From contig NZ_CAJXNN010000005.1 of NCBI RefSeq assembly GCF_913057115.1, positions 59,924-123,923 of the forward strand: a stretch of 64,000 bases of DNA. Reading direction: 5' to 3'. Source of the stretch: an uncultured Roseovarius sp. Its GTDB lineage: Bacteria > Pseudomonadota > Alphaproteobacteria > Rhodobacterales > Rhodobacteraceae. Both the position numbers and the translations under genes were made by a program. The notes beneath the pieces were generated by a model. It worked only from the letters and a program-made list of their open reading frames with translations. It was not told the DNA's origin and ran no database searches. Below, piece by piece: positions 26,979 through 36,372 of this stretch (its first letter is position 1; each line of letters begins with the position of its first letter).

Positions 26979-27057
26979 GGAGGGCAGAGTTGGCCCGAGC
27001 TTCACCGGGTGTCAAGCTACAGTCAGCACTTGCGATGCAGAAGGTCACCGGGGTCAA

Positions 27058-27282
27058 TCAGGCGGCAATCGTCTCTCCCATTACATATGGAATGATGTCT
27101 TCTCGCGTAAGCCCAAGAAGTGCGAGTTCAGGGTCTGTCATGGCATGCAGGCGCATAAGCCGCTCGAAATGCATCCGGCTGAGCATGTAGCCGTTCATTC
27201 CATGGGCGTGTTCAAGCAAGTACAGATCAAGTTTCTTGCGCCACGTGTCGGGTACGAATTCGATGTCGATGCGGTCTGTCAC
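27058..27282 (-). CDS. DUF1127-type small protein A
   Basis: The 74-residue protein ends MTDPELALLGLTREDIIPYVM, the C-terminal DUF1127 signature (x-D-x-x-L-x-x-x-G-L-x-R-x-D-I). The N-terminal part (LDLYLLEHAHGMNGYMLSRMHFERLMRLHA) is an amphipathic helix. The start is GTG at 27280-27282, preceded by AAGGAAAGG. DUF1127 proteins in Rhodobacteraceae are tied to stress and RNA metabolism. It is a paralogue of the next gene. Confidence 0.8.
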   Translation of the reverse strand: MTDRIDIEFVPDTWRKKLDLYLLEHAHGMNGYMLSRMHFERLMRLHAMTDPELALLGLTREDIIPYVMGETIAA

Positions 27283-27413
27283 AGGAACCCCTTTCCTTGT
27301 CGGGTGTGGGCTCCTCCCATGCAAACACGATAGCACAATCCGCCGCCTAAAGCAGTGAAAAGGATGCGGGCGATCCGATGTGTTGCACTCAGGCCGCCCA
27401 CTCCCGGCAGACA

Positions 27414-27641
27414 TCACGCGTAGAACAGGTCGCGATAGACGTAGTGGACGATATCTTCGCGTTTCACGCCGATCTCGGCCAATTCCGCGTCGGATTTCGC
27501 TTGAAGGGATTCAATCTGGTCGCGGCGAGAGGCGTTGTAGGCATGTGCCTCGAAAGCCCGGGCCAGCGAAGCAAGGAACGCCGAAATACGGGCGCGAAAC
27601 CCGCGGTTGGCGGCGCGAATATCAGTGGTCAAAGTCGTCAT
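27414..27641 (-). CDS. DUF1127-type small protein B
   Basis: This 75-residue protein with the DUF1127 C-terminal block SDAELAEIGVKREDIVHYVYRDLFYA follows a basic amphipathic helix (ANRGFRARISAFLASLARAFEAHAYNASRRDQI). It lies 131 bp from DUF1127 protein A on the same strand, probably a tandem duplication that has diverged. DUF1127 proteins are small, Arg-rich and often induced by stress. An RNA-binding role is reported for members of this group, but nothing here proves it for this copy. Confidence 0.85.
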   Translation of the reverse strand: MTTLTTDIRAANRGFRARISAFLASLARAFEAHAYNASRRDQIESLQAKSDAELAEIGVKREDIVHYVYRDLFYA

Positions 27642-27781
27642 TGGAAACCTCGTTGCCTTAGGTTGCTACGGTTTGGTTTCCTCCCTGACACCAACAATAG
27701 GTCAGCGCACCTGACATGACCACCAGCCATTCGGCAAAGCCGGGTTGCACTAGGTGCATCCCGGCACACAGGTCTCTGATT

Positions 27782-28300
27782 TCAAGAGGTTTTCTTCTTA
27801 GCTGCCGAGGTCCCGACGGGCTCGGGCATGGCCGGCGGATTGGATGGTGCGCGTGGCCGCTTGGGCTTTTCGGCCAATTCTGTCGGCTTGCCTGCCGGGG
27901 CGGCGGCTGTTTTGGGTTTTGGCGCGGCGGGTTTTGCCGCCTTGGCTTGAGGGGCTGATTTCAAGGCAGGTGCCGCTTTCGGTGCGGAGGTCGGTTTCGC
28001 TTTGGCGGCGGGCTTGACTGCCTTTTTCGTAACGGGCGCAGGTTTTGCAGCATCCACCTTGGCCGGGGCCTTCTTGGCTTGCGCTGCCGAAGGCTTGGAT
28101 GTTCTCGACTTGACCTTGACCTTGGGTGCAGCCTTTGGGGTCGACGGTTTTGCTTTAAGGCGCATAGATGTTGCGAATGGATTGGACTCGATCGCAGCCT
28201 GACCGAATACGGTTGCCACACGCAGGTTGGTTTCCATCATGTAACCTGCCACGCGCCACGCGGCAGCGGTGATTTCGAGGGGCGTAGTGACATGTTGCAT
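27782..28300 (-). CDS. Basic Ala/Lys/Pro-tailed protein, PhaF/histone H1-like
   Basis: The 172-residue protein has a hydrophobic helical N-terminus of about 50 residues (TTPLEITAAAWRVAGYMM) and a long low-complexity tail rich in Lys, Ala, Pro and Ser with repeated K-A-A-P and P-A-K units. The tail resembles the H1-like tail of PhaF and AlgP, which binds DNA, while the head might be a reduced phasin-like helix. No phasin motif is certain. GGAG upstream (AAAGGAGCATCAAATG) fixes the start at 28300. The family call is inferred from composition. Confidence 0.6.
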   Translation of the reverse strand: MQHVTTPLEITAAAWRVAGYMMETNLRVATVFGQAAIESNPFATSMRLKAKPSTPKAAPKVKVKSRTSKPSAAQAKKAPAKVDAAKPAPVTKKAVKPAAKAKPTSAPKAAPALKSAPQAKAAKPAAPKPKTAAAPAGKPTELAEKPKRPRAPSNPPAMPEPVGTSAAKKKTS

Positions 28301-28482
28301 TTGATGCTCCTTTCGCAATGCATGGCCGCTTTAGCGCGGCCATGTGACAAAGTCATAACGAAGGAGACGCAGAGACCACAGCGAATGCGCCAAAACACGC
28401 GGGTTTTGAGCATACAGTGCCCACGCCACATGCGAACGCACAACGAATGCCTAAAACATAGGCGATATAATCAACGCTTGCA

Positions 28483-29583
28483 TTATCCTACGTGAAACAA
28501 GGTGGAGAACAGTTTCGGATCAATGCTGTCAGAGGAAAAAGTATCCCCTTCGGACAGAACACTGACGGCGTCGTGGCTGTGCAGGCTTTCCTGATGGCTC
28601 GCCACAACGCGGAAGTCGCCGATGCGGTCGTCCGCTTGCAGTTGAGCGCAGAACAGACGTGCCGCATCCTCCACGAAAATCGGATTGGCCGCGTTCAATT
28701 CCGCAAAAGCCTGTTCATCCTCGCGCTTCACCATGACCTGCGTCTCGGTTGGTACAGCAGTACGCGCCATTTCGATCAGGTCTTCGAACCAAAGGACATC
28801 ACCTTCCACCACTTCGGCGGAAATGCGCGCGACCGAGCGCTGCGAATGCGGGGTGGCCAATTGCCCGCGGGCTTGCCGGGCGTGTTCGCTGAGTTCCAAG
28901 GAACAAGGGCAGGTCGAGGAATAGACGTAGTCGAGGTGCATATACTTGCGGCGCACACCGTCGCGTTCGACCAATTCCAGGGCGATATCGTAGTACTGGA
29001 AGCCCGCCAGACCCGAGCGTAGGGATTTCACCTTTACGGGATAGGAAAAGCGCATCTGGATACGCGCGTCGATACTATCAAGGTCATTGATATAATCATC
29101 AAGCGCGGCTTCGATCACCTCGAAGCTGAAGGTCTTCTCCGCATGCTTGTAGAAGCTGCGCATGATGCGGGACATGTTGATGCCTTTCTTGTCGGCATCA
29201 AGGCTGACCGTCCCCGTGACCGAGGTCTCTAGCGTCAGGTCGCCGTTGTCGCGGGTGTGAAAGCTGATCGGCAAGCGAAAGTTCGAGATACCGACATGTT
29301 GCAAATGCCGACGAGCCCCGCGGATCAGCGAGCTGGGTCCGTTTTGAAGGTCGGGCATCGACGCCTTGTAGGCGGCGTCGACTTGGAAATCATGCGGGTA
29401 GTCACGCGACAGCGCGGGATAATTGCTTGGGCTTTGGCCTGGCAGCAGCCGCGCCACCGCAGGGTCCAGATCAGCCACCTCTTCCGGACTGGCCGACTCG
29501 GCCCAAGCCCGAAGGACGGCAAGTGCCGCTTCAGCCTCGTCCCGCTCGGGCGATCTTTCAAGATCGGTCGGTCGAATGTTCAT
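28483..29583 (-). CDS. folE2: GTP cyclohydrolase FolE2 (type IB)
   Basis: FolE2 converts GTP to 7,8-dihydroneopterin triphosphate, the entry to folate and related pterins. It can use Mn or other divalent metals in place of the Zn required by FolE. The 366-residue length is typical of this COG1469 family with a long N-terminal extension. The active-site Cys region YSSTCPCSLELSEHARQ is intact, as is the VKSLRSGLAGFQYYDIALEL block. FolE2 genes are often induced when zinc is scarce. I saw no Zur box in the short upstream gap but did not search it rigorously. Confidence 0.93.
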   Translation of the reverse strand: MNIRPTDLERSPERDEAEAALAVLRAWAESASPEEVADLDPAVARLLPGQSPSNYPALSRDYPHDFQVDAAYKASMPDLQNGPSSLIRGARRHLQHVGISNFRLPISFHTRDNGDLTLETSVTGTVSLDADKKGINMSRIMRSFYKHAEKTFSFEVIEAALDDYINDLDSIDARIQMRFSYPVKVKSLRSGLAGFQYYDIALELVERDGVRRKYMHLDYVYSSTCPCSLELSEHARQARGQLATPHSQRSVARISAEVVEGDVLWFEDLIEMARTAVPTETQVMVKREDEQAFAELNAANPIFVEDAARLFCAQLQADDRIGDFRVVASHQESLHSHDAVSVLSEGDTFSSDSIDPKLFSTLFHVG

Positions 29584-29686
29584 GGCATGCTCCCCTCGTC
29601 CGTGCTGCCGAGCTTATACATAAGCCGTCAGCCTCGAAAATGCTATTGTCGGTATTGTTTACGCTGAAACCGACGCCACAGATCAC

Positions 29687-31039
29687 TTATTTCGGCAAGC
29701 GCGCCGACCATCCCCAAAATCGCGCCATCATGAATATGGCCGCCAAAGCCAAGCCCAGGGCAAGGCCCAGCCAGACGCCTACCCCTCCAAGGCCCATCGT
29801 GAACCCCAAAAGGTAACTCGCCGGGATACCGATACCCCAATAGGTGATCGCGGCAATCACCATGGGCACACGGGTATCCTGCACCCCACGCAAGAGCCCC
29901 AAGGCGATGACTTGTCCGGCGTCAACCAGTTGGAACAGGGCCGCCGCTGCCAACAGCCCCGTGCCAAGCGCAAGAACCGCCTCACGGTCCGGCTCATCAG
30001 GGCGCATGAAAGCACTGATGATGGGCTCGGGCAGCACGAGGAACAGTATCACCGTGGCCAAGGCCGCAAGTGTAGACATGCCGATGACGACGGATGCCCC
30101 TGCGCGCAAACCGGGCAGGTCCCCCCGCCCATGGGCGTGCCCCGCGCGTACCGTGGCCGCGTTGCTGAGGCCAAGATGCATCATGAAGGCGACCGAGGCC
30201 GCCTGCAGCGCAATACCATGCGCGGCCAGTGGCAAGGTGCCAAGCCAGCCCATCATCACCGAAGAGGCCGCGAAAAGACCAACTTCGGCAAGGTTGGTGA
30301 TGCCAATGGGCCAGCCAAGGCGAAACACCCTGCCGAAAGCCTCGGCGTCCGGGCGCCAGAGCCTTTGGAACAGGGCGTGCTCCGGCGTGGCTCGAATCAC
30401 GTAGAAGACCAGTGCCAGAAGCGAGACCAGATGCACCACCACCGAAGCGACCGCGGCGCCGCGGATCCCCATCTCGGGCGCTCCGAAGTTTCCAAAGATC
30501 AAGACGTAGTTGACCAGGGCATTCACCCCCGCCGCCAAGAGCGTGATCCAAAGGACAACGCGCGTCCGCTCAAGCGCCGCAAGGTAGGATTTCAACACCA
30601 TGACCAGAAGCGCCGGCCAGATGGCCCATCCATTGATGCGATTATAATCGCCGGCAAGACGAGACACCTCATCGGTTTGACCCAAGGCCCGCAATATGTC
30701 TTCGGTAAAAAGCAAAACTGGCAAAGCCAGACAGCCAAAGAGGATCGAAGCCCAAAGCCCCATGCGCGTCACGCGGCGCACCTGTGTGTCCTCGCCCGCC
30801 CCTTGGGCCGAGGCCACCATGGGCATGACCGCCCAGGCAAACCCCGAGCCCATGATGAAAAAGACGAAAAACATCTCGCCGCCCAGCACACCAGCGGCAA
30901 GCGACTCGACATTGTACCACCCAAGCATCGCCGCATCGGTCAGCGTGATGGCAAACTGCGCAAGATGGCTGCCCACCAGCGGCAAGCCCAGGCCGAGAAC
31001 CGCGCGCGCATGTTGTCGATATGTCAGGGCATAGTGCAT
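29687..31039 (-). CDS. MATE-family multidrug/solute efflux transporter
   Basis: The 450-residue transporter has twelve TM segments in two homologous six-helix halves, as for NorM/DinF MATE pumps. Conserved elements include GLPLVGSHLAQFAITLTDAAMLGWY at the start and the mid-protein repeat GWPIGITNLAEVGLFAASSVMMGWLG. MATE proteins export cationic drugs or dyes using Na+ or H+. It precedes the NicO/DUF1007 pair on the same strand with a 46-bp gap. Confidence 0.9.
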   Translation of the reverse strand: MHYALTYRQHARAVLGLGLPLVGSHLAQFAITLTDAAMLGWYNVESLAAGVLGGEMFFVFFIMGSGFAWAVMPMVASAQGAGEDTQVRRVTRMGLWASILFGCLALPVLLFTEDILRALGQTDEVSRLAGDYNRINGWAIWPALLVMVLKSYLAALERTRVVLWITLLAAGVNALVNYVLIFGNFGAPEMGIRGAAVASVVVHLVSLLALVFYVIRATPEHALFQRLWRPDAEAFGRVFRLGWPIGITNLAEVGLFAASSVMMGWLGTLPLAAHGIALQAASVAFMMHLGLSNAATVRAGHAHGRGDLPGLRAGASVVIGMSTLAALATVILFLVLPEPIISAFMRPDEPDREAVLALGTGLLAAAALFQLVDAGQVIALGLLRGVQDTRVPMVIAAITYWGIGIPASYLLGFTMGLGGVGVWLGLALGLALAAIFMMARFWGWSARLPK

Positions 31040-31085
31040 GGCCCTGCCTTAGGGTGGCGAAGGCGGCAGGGCAATCGAAATGACG

Positions 31086-31991
31086 CTAGATCGCGGTCAG
31101 CATCAGTTGCCCGGCGACAATGGCCACGAGTGCGCCCGCCGCCACTTCCACGAGCGGCAAGGCGCGGGCAGCGGCACCGCCCCGCCCGGCGATCAAACGC
31201 GCAAAGAGACCCTCGCGCAGGGTGACTGCGGCGATAGCCACGGCAACCGTTACACTCGCCGTGCCCAGCCCCATGACGAATGCCCCCATGATACCGGCCA
31301 TGTCGATCCCCATGCGCCACGTGAGAATGAGCAGGAACAAGGCCCCTGTGCAGGGCCGGATGGCGACCGCCCCAACGATTGCCAGACCATCCCGGAACGA
31401 AGTTACCGACCTCGCCTCGTCAAGGCTGGGTCCATGCCGGTGGCCGCAACTTGCGCAATTGCCGTCTTCGTCATGCGCGTTGTCGTGGCGGCTGTGAGTG
31501 GCGCGCTTAAAGCGGCGCAGGCCGCGCCACAGCAACCACAGCCCGACAAGGGCGATCGCGCCATAGCTTGCCGGCGCCATGATCTTGTCCGCGGCACCTT
31601 GCATGGCGTCTCGCGTCGCCCCAAGAAGCAAAACGCCTGCATATACAAGGATCACGGCCGTTGCCGCCTGTGCAAGGCTTGAGGCCAGCGCCAGTACTGA
31701 TAAGCGAATAACCGGCACACGCGCGCCCAAGCCATAGCCACCGATCAGTATTTTCCCGTGCCCCGGCCCGGCCGCGTGAAAGAACCCATAGGCAAAACAC
31801 AGCCCCAAGAGTCCGGCCAGCGCCCCTGCCTCGCCAGCCCGCAATTTGCGCAGGTACCCGGCCATGGCCTGCTGCACCTCTCGCTGACCTTCGGTGGCCC
31901 AGCGCGCGACATCATCGGCGCCGCCAAAGCCCCAAAGCCAGACCACCAGCCCCAGAATACACAAACCGGCCATCAGGACGAGGCTACGCAT
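31086..31991 (-). CDS. NicO/RcnA-family nickel/cobalt exporter
   Basis: The 301-residue protein has about seven TM segments with the family's [21 protein letters not shown] and [18 protein letters not shown] motifs. A cytoplasmic loop rich in His, Asp and Cys (near residues 170-195, [18 protein letters not shown]) can bind metal. NicO/RcnA proteins export Ni2+ and Co2+ out of the cytoplasm. The start lies 19 bp inside the 3' end of the DUF1007 gene, a common pairing with this transporter type. Whether Ni or Co is the true substrate is not decided by sequence. Confidence 0.83.
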   Translation of the reverse strand: MRSLVLMAGLCILGLVVWLWGFGGADDVARWATEGQREVQQAMAGYLRKLRAGEAGALAGLLGLCFAYGFFHAAGPGHGKILIGGYGLGARVPVIRLSVLALASSLAQAATAVILVYAGVLLLGATRDAMQGAADKIMAPASYGAIALVGLWLLWRGLRRFKRATHSRHDNAHDEDGNCASCGHRHGPSLDEARSVTSFRDGLAIVGAVAIRPCTGALFLLILTWRMGIDMAGIMGAFVMGLGTASVTVAVAIAAVTLREGLFARLIAGRGGAAARALPLVEVAAGALVAIVAGQLMLTAI

Positions 31992-32605
31992 GACACCCTC
32001 AATTCATCCGCATAGTAAATGCCGACCTGCACCTCGTCGAAGATGGCTTCCATTCCGGCTCCGCCCAATGCGTCGACCTTGGCATCGGCGGCCTTTGTAT
32101 CGGGCTGGATGATCTCGCTTTTACAAGCGCTTGGCAGGCCCGTGACCTCAACAAGGTCAAGCGCCGCATAATAGGAGGGGTCATATGGCCGGAGGGTCAG
32201 CTCAGAGAATGGCATAGGGTCGATCGGCCGAATATGGCGGGTCACGATCCGCCCACCATCCATGTCGGCAAAGGTCGCTTCTGGTGCCCCCAACTCAATT
32301 TTCCCGGCCATGTCATATATGAACATCGCACCTTCGAAACCCGGCTCCCAATGTTCAAGGTCGAACCCCATAAGCGCCCCACGCTCCATTTCAGTAAGGT
32401 TCATATCGCCATCCGGGTCCAAACCGCGGTCTTCCAGTACCAAAAGCGAGAAAAAATCATCATAGGTCCACGTCACTTCAACACCAGTCAATCGCCCCTT
32501 GTCGTCGCTCAGCATGCGCAAGGCCACGTCCACGAAGACATGCGGGTGCGCCTGCGCCATGGGGGCAATTGATATCGCGACTGCAAGAACGAGTGTGCGG
32601 AGCAT
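31973..32605 (-). CDS. DUF1007 periplasmic protein, partner of the NicO transporter
   Basis: The 210-residue DUF1007 protein has a signal peptide ([22 protein letters not shown]), and the HPHVFVDV after the cleavage site is the family's hallmark N-terminal His-Pro-His. DUF1007 genes are regularly coupled to NicO-type exporters, as here (19-bp overlap), and the protein likely handles the metal in the periplasm. The Met at 32605 was chosen for its signal peptide. A longer frame is possible but leads with a basic, non-signal sequence. Confidence 0.85.
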   Translation of the reverse strand: MLRTLVLAVAISIAPMAQAHPHVFVDVALRMLSDDKGRLTGVEVTWTYDDFFSLLVLEDRGLDPDGDMNLTEMERGALMGFDLEHWEPGFEGAMFIYDMAGKIELGAPEATFADMDGGRIVTRHIRPIDPMPFSELTLRPYDPSYYAALDLVEVTGLPSACKSEIIQPDTKAADAKVDALGGAGMEAIFDEVQVGIYYADELRVSCVASS

Positions 32606-32675
32606 GCGAAGATGTTTAGGGCCGCATTGCCTTGTCAGCAAGACGGCCCGATGCATCTGAGCGGTTCGTTGCGCG

Positions 32676-33638
32676 TCAACCCTTGCGAACGTCCGGGTGC
32701 AAAGACTTCCCAAGGATATGGTCAGTTTGGTGAAGGACGTGCTGGGCGGTGGACACGATCAACGGATCGGGCATCTGGGCGATCTCGGGATCCTTGCCCG
32801 GGTAATCCAGCGTGCTCAGGAAGTGCTTCATGCAATTCAGGCGTGCGCGCTTCTTGTCGTTCGATTTGATCACGGTCCAAGGCGCGTCGGCCGTATCGGT
32901 GTAGAAGAACATGGCTTCCTTGGCTTCGGTGTAATCATCCCATTTGCCAAGGCTTTCCTTGTCGATCGGGCTTAGCTTCCATTGCTTCAGCGGATCGGTT
33001 GCCCGGCTTTCAAAGCGGCGCTTTTGTTCATTTTGGGTCACTGAGAACCAATATTTGTAAAGCCGGATGCCTGACCGAACCAGCATTTGCTCCAAATCAG
33101 GGGTCTGGCGCATGAACTCAAGGTATTCCCAAGGCTCACAGAAACCCATGACCCGTTCAACACCCGCCCGGTTGTACCAAGACCGGTCATAGAACACCAT
33201 TTCGCCGACCGTCGGCAGATGTTCGATATAGCGCTGAAAGAACCACTGCCCTTTTTCTTCCCAAGTCGGTTTGTTCAAGGCAACAACACGCGCCTGACGT
33301 GGGTTCAGGTGTTCGGTGAAGCGCTTGATGGTGCCGCCCTTGCCCGCGGCATCGCGGCCTTCGAATATCAAAACGAATTTCTCGCCGGTCTCCTGCGCCC
33401 AGTGCTGAACCTTCAAAAGCTCGGCCTGAAGCTTGGCTTTTTCTTCTTCGTAGGGTTTTTTCTTCAACTTGTCCTGATAAGGGTATTCGCCGTTTTCAAA
33501 CGCCTTGCGCAAGTCCGCCACCTTGTCGGAGGCTTTCACCTCGGGCTCGGAGTCGCGCTCGGCCATGGCAGCCGCTGACCGCGCCGACGCCGCGGCTTTT
33601 GTGGCTTCCGATTTCGCTGCACTGGAACCTGTTGTCAT
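32676..33638 (-). CDS. ppk2: Polyphosphate kinase 2, PPK2 class I
   Basis: The 320-residue protein is a PPK2 domain with Walker A EGRDAAGKGGTIKR (near residue 100), lid-module Arg residues and Walker B VFYDRSWYNRAGVERVMGFCEPWEYL. Class I PPK2 moves phosphate from polyphosphate to a nucleoside diphosphate (ADP or GDP). The about 55-residue N-terminal extension is Ala/Lys-rich and poorly conserved. The start at 33638 has AAGGAG nine bases upstream. An FnrL-type box (33699-33712) lies 61 bp before it, hinting at oxygen control. Confidence 0.92.
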   Translation of the reverse strand: MTTGSSAAKSEATKAAASARSAAAMAERDSEPEVKASDKVADLRKAFENGEYPYQDKLKKKPYEEEKAKLQAELLKVQHWAQETGEKFVLIFEGRDAAGKGGTIKRFTEHLNPRQARVVALNKPTWEEKGQWFFQRYIEHLPTVGEMVFYDRSWYNRAGVERVMGFCEPWEYLEFMRQTPDLEQMLVRSGIRLYKYWFSVTQNEQKRRFESRATDPLKQWKLSPIDKESLGKWDDYTEAKEAMFFYTDTADAPWTVIKSNDKKRARLNCMKHFLSTLDYPGKDPEIAQMPDPLIVSTAQHVLHQTDHILGKSLHPDVRKG

Positions 33639-33948
33639 GTTTCGCGTCTCCTTCACTGTCATCGCGTGATCGGGTAACGCTTTTGAAACAACCTTACCTT
33701 GATCCGGATCAAGCGGCCGAGGCTTTCCAAAATGGTGTGGCCAAATCGTTGCGCCCCCTCGCGCCGGGGCAAATCGCTTTCCATAGTGTCACGGGGACGC
33801 GATGCAGAGATGGCTTTAACCAGTTTTCATAGCGAATTCACTCGACCGGATCGGTGGCGCAAACGCATGTCTGAAAAATAGGCATCCACCACGGCCAAGA
33901 CACGAGCCCTACCATTGCATGTCGTTGGTCTGAACGCGCCCGGAGACC
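33639..33948. other. Upstream region of ppk2 (310 bp)
   Basis: This gap between ppk2 and the complex I subunit gene carries the FnrL-like box (33699-33712). No gene of more than 60 codons in it looks real. It is also the downstream region of the complex I subunit gene. I see no strong hairpin-plus-T terminator in it. Confidence 0.5.
33699..33712. promoter_or_regulatory. FNR/FnrL box upstream of ppk2
   Basis: TTGATCCGGATCAA is a perfect match to the FNR/FnrL consensus TTGAT-N4-ATCAA. It lies 61 bp before the ppk2 start codon, in the position expected for a regulator acting on that promoter. Binding by FnrL and the direction of the effect are inferred. Confidence 0.7.
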
Positions 33949-34260
33949 TTAGTGGGTCCAAGTGCCCCGCCGATTGACCGCAAAATTCTCACCGTAGCCG
34001 CCGGCGCGGATATTGGGCTTGCGCTTATGGGGGTCCTGTACAACCGCATCAATACCATGTTCTTGCGCATATTGCAGCGCCGCTTCCTTGCTCGAAAAAC
34101 GAAGCTTCACCTGTGCCTGGGTATCGTTGGACGAAGTCCAACCCATCAACGGGTCAACTTCACGCGCGGTTTCGGGAACGAATTCCAACACCCAATGCTT
34201 GGTTTTGGCCGTACCGGATTGCATGGCGTTACGCGCGGGCTTGTAGATACGTGCGGGCAT
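33949..34260 (-). CDS. NDUFS4-like ETC complex I accessory subunit
   Basis: The 103-residue protein has the NDUFS4 (18-kDa/AQDQ) signature: [20 protein letters not shown] at the start, then [25 protein letters not shown] and [26 protein letters not shown] at the end. It is a peripheral subunit of NADH:ubiquinone oxidoreductase, known from mitochondria and alphaproteobacteria. It is single-gene here with AAGGAG upstream. The NDUFAF6-like gene at 2287-3066 is a second complex-I-linked gene in the window, but far away. Confidence 0.9.
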   Translation of the reverse strand: MPARIYKPARNAMQSGTAKTKHWVLEFVPETAREVDPLMGWTSSNDTQAQVKLRFSSKEAALQYAQEHGIDAVVQDPHKRKPNIRAGGYGENFAVNRRGTWTH

Positions 34261-34332
34261 CAGGGTCTCCTTGCTGGCGCATGTGTTATTCCAAATCTGG
34301 GCAGCAGGGGCAAGGCAGCATTTCCCTTCTCA

Positions 34333-35397
34333 TTATTGAGCCGGGATTTGGTGGTTTTCAAGCACCATGTAATCCCCAAAGGCAGATCCCCGCTCGCCCG
34401 CTTGGTTGATCATTCCCCGCAGCATCGCAATCGCGGCTGGGGACGTGACCGGCACGAAGTGATTAAACCCCTCACCATCGGCCAAAGCCGTGAAATCCAC
34501 CACTTTGACGTTCAGCCCCCTCACCTTGTCTGGCCCGTCGATCAGTCCAAGCCGCGGCTTACGTCCTGTAATGAAACCCGCAATCGACAGCGCCCGGTCT
34601 TGCCGCGTGGTGAAAATCAAAAAAGGCTGCGGCAATGCGCCAATCGCCTCGGCTTGGCTCCGAAAGAGATCGGGGTCGATATCAGGTGACATAAGAACCA
34701 CGCCACTGATCCGAGACAAGATATCCTCATCGCCACTCAGTGCCGCTTGTCGCAAGGCTTCCATTACCAAGTGAGACCCCATGGAATGCGCCAATAGGAA
34801 AACGCGATCCCCCGGGGACGCCGTCAGGCCATCCAGCATCTCCAAGAAATCATCCCGAGAAAACAATACGCTGTCACGATCGTAGGCATAGCCGCGCGGG
34901 TCACCCGCCGAAAGCCATGAAAACAGGATGGTCGGCATCGTGATCTCGAAATCAGTCCGGATCTGGGCCAACCGGTACATGCCATCAGAAAGCGTGTTGT
35001 TGTACCCATGCACGAAGACAAGCTTTTCTTTACCCGGATGTGCGCGGCGTACTTCCCGCAGCATCGCGTCTTGACCCCGCATAACTTCGGTGCCGGCGAC
35101 CACGAAATCGGTGGAGGCATCCGGGGTTTCGTCAGGCCACTCGACTTTGCCGGTCACGTGGTTGGGCGGGATCGAGATGTCAGCGCGGAAAAAATTCATG
35201 CCACGCGGGCGCTGTTCGCCAAAGGCTTGGCCCGTCGATGAGAGTGATCGGGGCGTGGCCACGAAGATCTCTTCGATTTTCGCCGCCGGATCGGGCGCGG
35301 CGCGCATGGCCGTTTTGTGCGGCGCACAGGCCGTCAAAACCCCGATCCCTACGAACAGGATCAGGCGATCAAGGCGGAAGGCTACAACATCAAACAA
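34333..35397 (-). CDS. DUF900-type alpha/beta hydrolase, lipoprotein
   Basis: This is an alpha/beta hydrolase of the DUF900 (COG4782) group with a lipoprotein signal: the hydrophobic run ILFVGIG followed by lipobox LTAC. The active site shows FVHGYNNTL (oxyanion region), LLAHSMGSHLV (GHSMG-type nucleophile elbow) and a C-terminal His in GFNHFVPV. The N-terminus is uncertain. The longest frame starts with a TTG inside the rpoH terminator, so I place the start at the next TTG (35397), which has GGGGA just upstream. A GTG at 35409 is also possible. Function: envelope-anchored esterase of unknown substrate. Confidence 0.75.
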   Translation of the reverse strand: MFDVVAFRLDRLILFVGIGVLTACAPHKTAMRAAPDPAAKIEEIFVATPRSLSSTGQAFGEQRPRGMNFFRADISIPPNHVTGKVEWPDETPDASTDFVVAGTEVMRGQDAMLREVRRAHPGKEKLVFVHGYNNTLSDGMYRLAQIRTDFEITMPTILFSWLSAGDPRGYAYDRDSVLFSRDDFLEMLDGLTASPGDRVFLLAHSMGSHLVMEALRQAALSGDEDILSRISGVVLMSPDIDPDLFRSQAEAIGALPQPFLIFTTRQDRALSIAGFITGRKPRLGLIDGPDKVRGLNVKVVDFTALADGEGFNHFVPVTSPAAIAMLRGMINQAGERGSAFGDYMVLENHQIPAQ

Positions 35398-35414
35398 AGC
35401 GGTCCCCACAAACG

Positions 35415-35446
35415 AAAAAATTCCCCCCAACGACTCTTGGGGGGAA
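35415..35446 (-). terminator. Rho-independent terminator of rpoH
   Basis: The perfect 10-bp stem TTCCCCCCAA/TTGGGGGGAA (35421-35430 and 35437-35446) with a 6-nt loop is followed on the minus strand by six T residues (35415-35420). It lies 30 bp beyond the rpoH stop and is a strong intrinsic terminator. Confidence 0.92.
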
Positions 35447-35475
35447 GCTACTTCTAATTCAGGCCGGGGCCAAGA

Positions 35476-36372
35476 TCAGGCAGGCGCCAGCATGCCTTTT
35501 TCTTGTGCCAGGCTGCGCATACGCTTTTGCAGCTTCTCGAAGGCGCGGACCTCGATTTGACGGATGCGTTCTCGGCTGACGTCATATTGACCACTGAGAT
35601 CCTCAAGCGTCACAGGCTTGTCGCCCAATCGGCGCTGCGTGAGGATATCCTTCTCGCGGTCATTGAGGACATCCATTGCCTCGGCCAGAAGTTCGCGGCG
35701 CGCATCAAGTTCATCGCGTTTTTCATAGTCCGCGGCTTGGTCAGCAGATTCGTCCTCCAACCAATCCTGCCACTCCATGCTCCCCTCGCCCTCGGTGCCC
35801 ACTTGAGCATTGAGCGACGCGTCGCCCCCCGACATGCGGCGGTTCATGGAAATAACTTCGTCTTCAGTGACGCCCAAATCATGCGCGATTTGCTTGACGT
35901 TCTCGGGGCGCAAATCGCCATCTTCCAGTGCGCCGATGCGGGCCTTGGCCTTGCGAAGGTTGAAAAACAGCTTCTTCTGCGCGCTCGTCGTGCCCAGCTT
36001 CACCATCGACCAGCTGCGCAGGATATATTCCTGAATACTGGCGCGGATCCACCACATGGCGTAGGTCGCAAGGCGGAAACCCTTTTCAGGGTCAAAACGC
36101 TTGACCGCCTGCATGAGACCAACGTTCGCTTCTGAAATCACCTCGGCTTGCGGCAGGCCATAGCCGCGATAGCCCATGGCGATTTTCGCCGCGAGGCGTA
36201 GGTGACTGGTGACCATTTTATGCGCCGCCTCGGTGTCTTGCTCCTCGGCCCAACGCTTGGCAAGCATGTATTCCTCCTCTGGCTCCAGAAGAGGAAATTT
36301 GCGAATTTCCTGCAAATAACGGTTCAGACCGCCTTCGGGTGACGGTGCCGGTAGATTTGCGTAGTTACTCAA
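35476..36372 (-). CDS. rpoH: RNA polymerase heat-shock sigma factor RpoH (sigma-32)
   Basis: The 298-residue sigma-32 of RpoH-I type begins MSNYANLPAPSPEGGLNRY. Region 2 (YMLAKRWAEEQD, DLIS-equivalent ISEANVGLMQAVKRFDPEKGFRLATYAMWWIRA), the RpoH box (QKKLFFNLRKAKARIG) and region 4 (VTLEDLSGQYDVSRERIRQIE) are all present. It directs transcription of chaperone and protease genes. The start is a TTG at 36370-36372, preceded by GGAGG, and no upstream ATG fits. A perfect terminator follows. RpoH-I/RpoH-II pairs are usual in this order, and only one lies here. Confidence 0.95.
   Translation of the reverse strand: MSNYANLPAPSPEGGLNRYLQEIRKFPLLEPEEEYMLAKRWAEEQDTEAAHKMVTSHLRLAAKIAMGYRGYGLPQAEVISEANVGLMQAVKRFDPEKGFRLATYAMWWIRASIQEYILRSWSMVKLGTTSAQKKLFFNLRKAKARIGALEDGDLRPENVKQIAHDLGVTEDEVISMNRRMSGGDASLNAQVGTEGEGSMEWQDWLEDESADQAADYEKRDELDARRELLAEAMDVLNDREKDILTQRRLGDKPVTLEDLSGQYDVSRERIRQIEVRAFEKLQKRMRSLAQEKGMLAPA

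Noticed and set aside
27283..27413. CTCCTCCC motif near the DUF1127 genes, as in CcsR-type sRNAs
   Set aside because: It is on the strand opposite to the DUF1127 transcripts, so it reads GGGAGGAG in the RNA and does not match the known arrangement.
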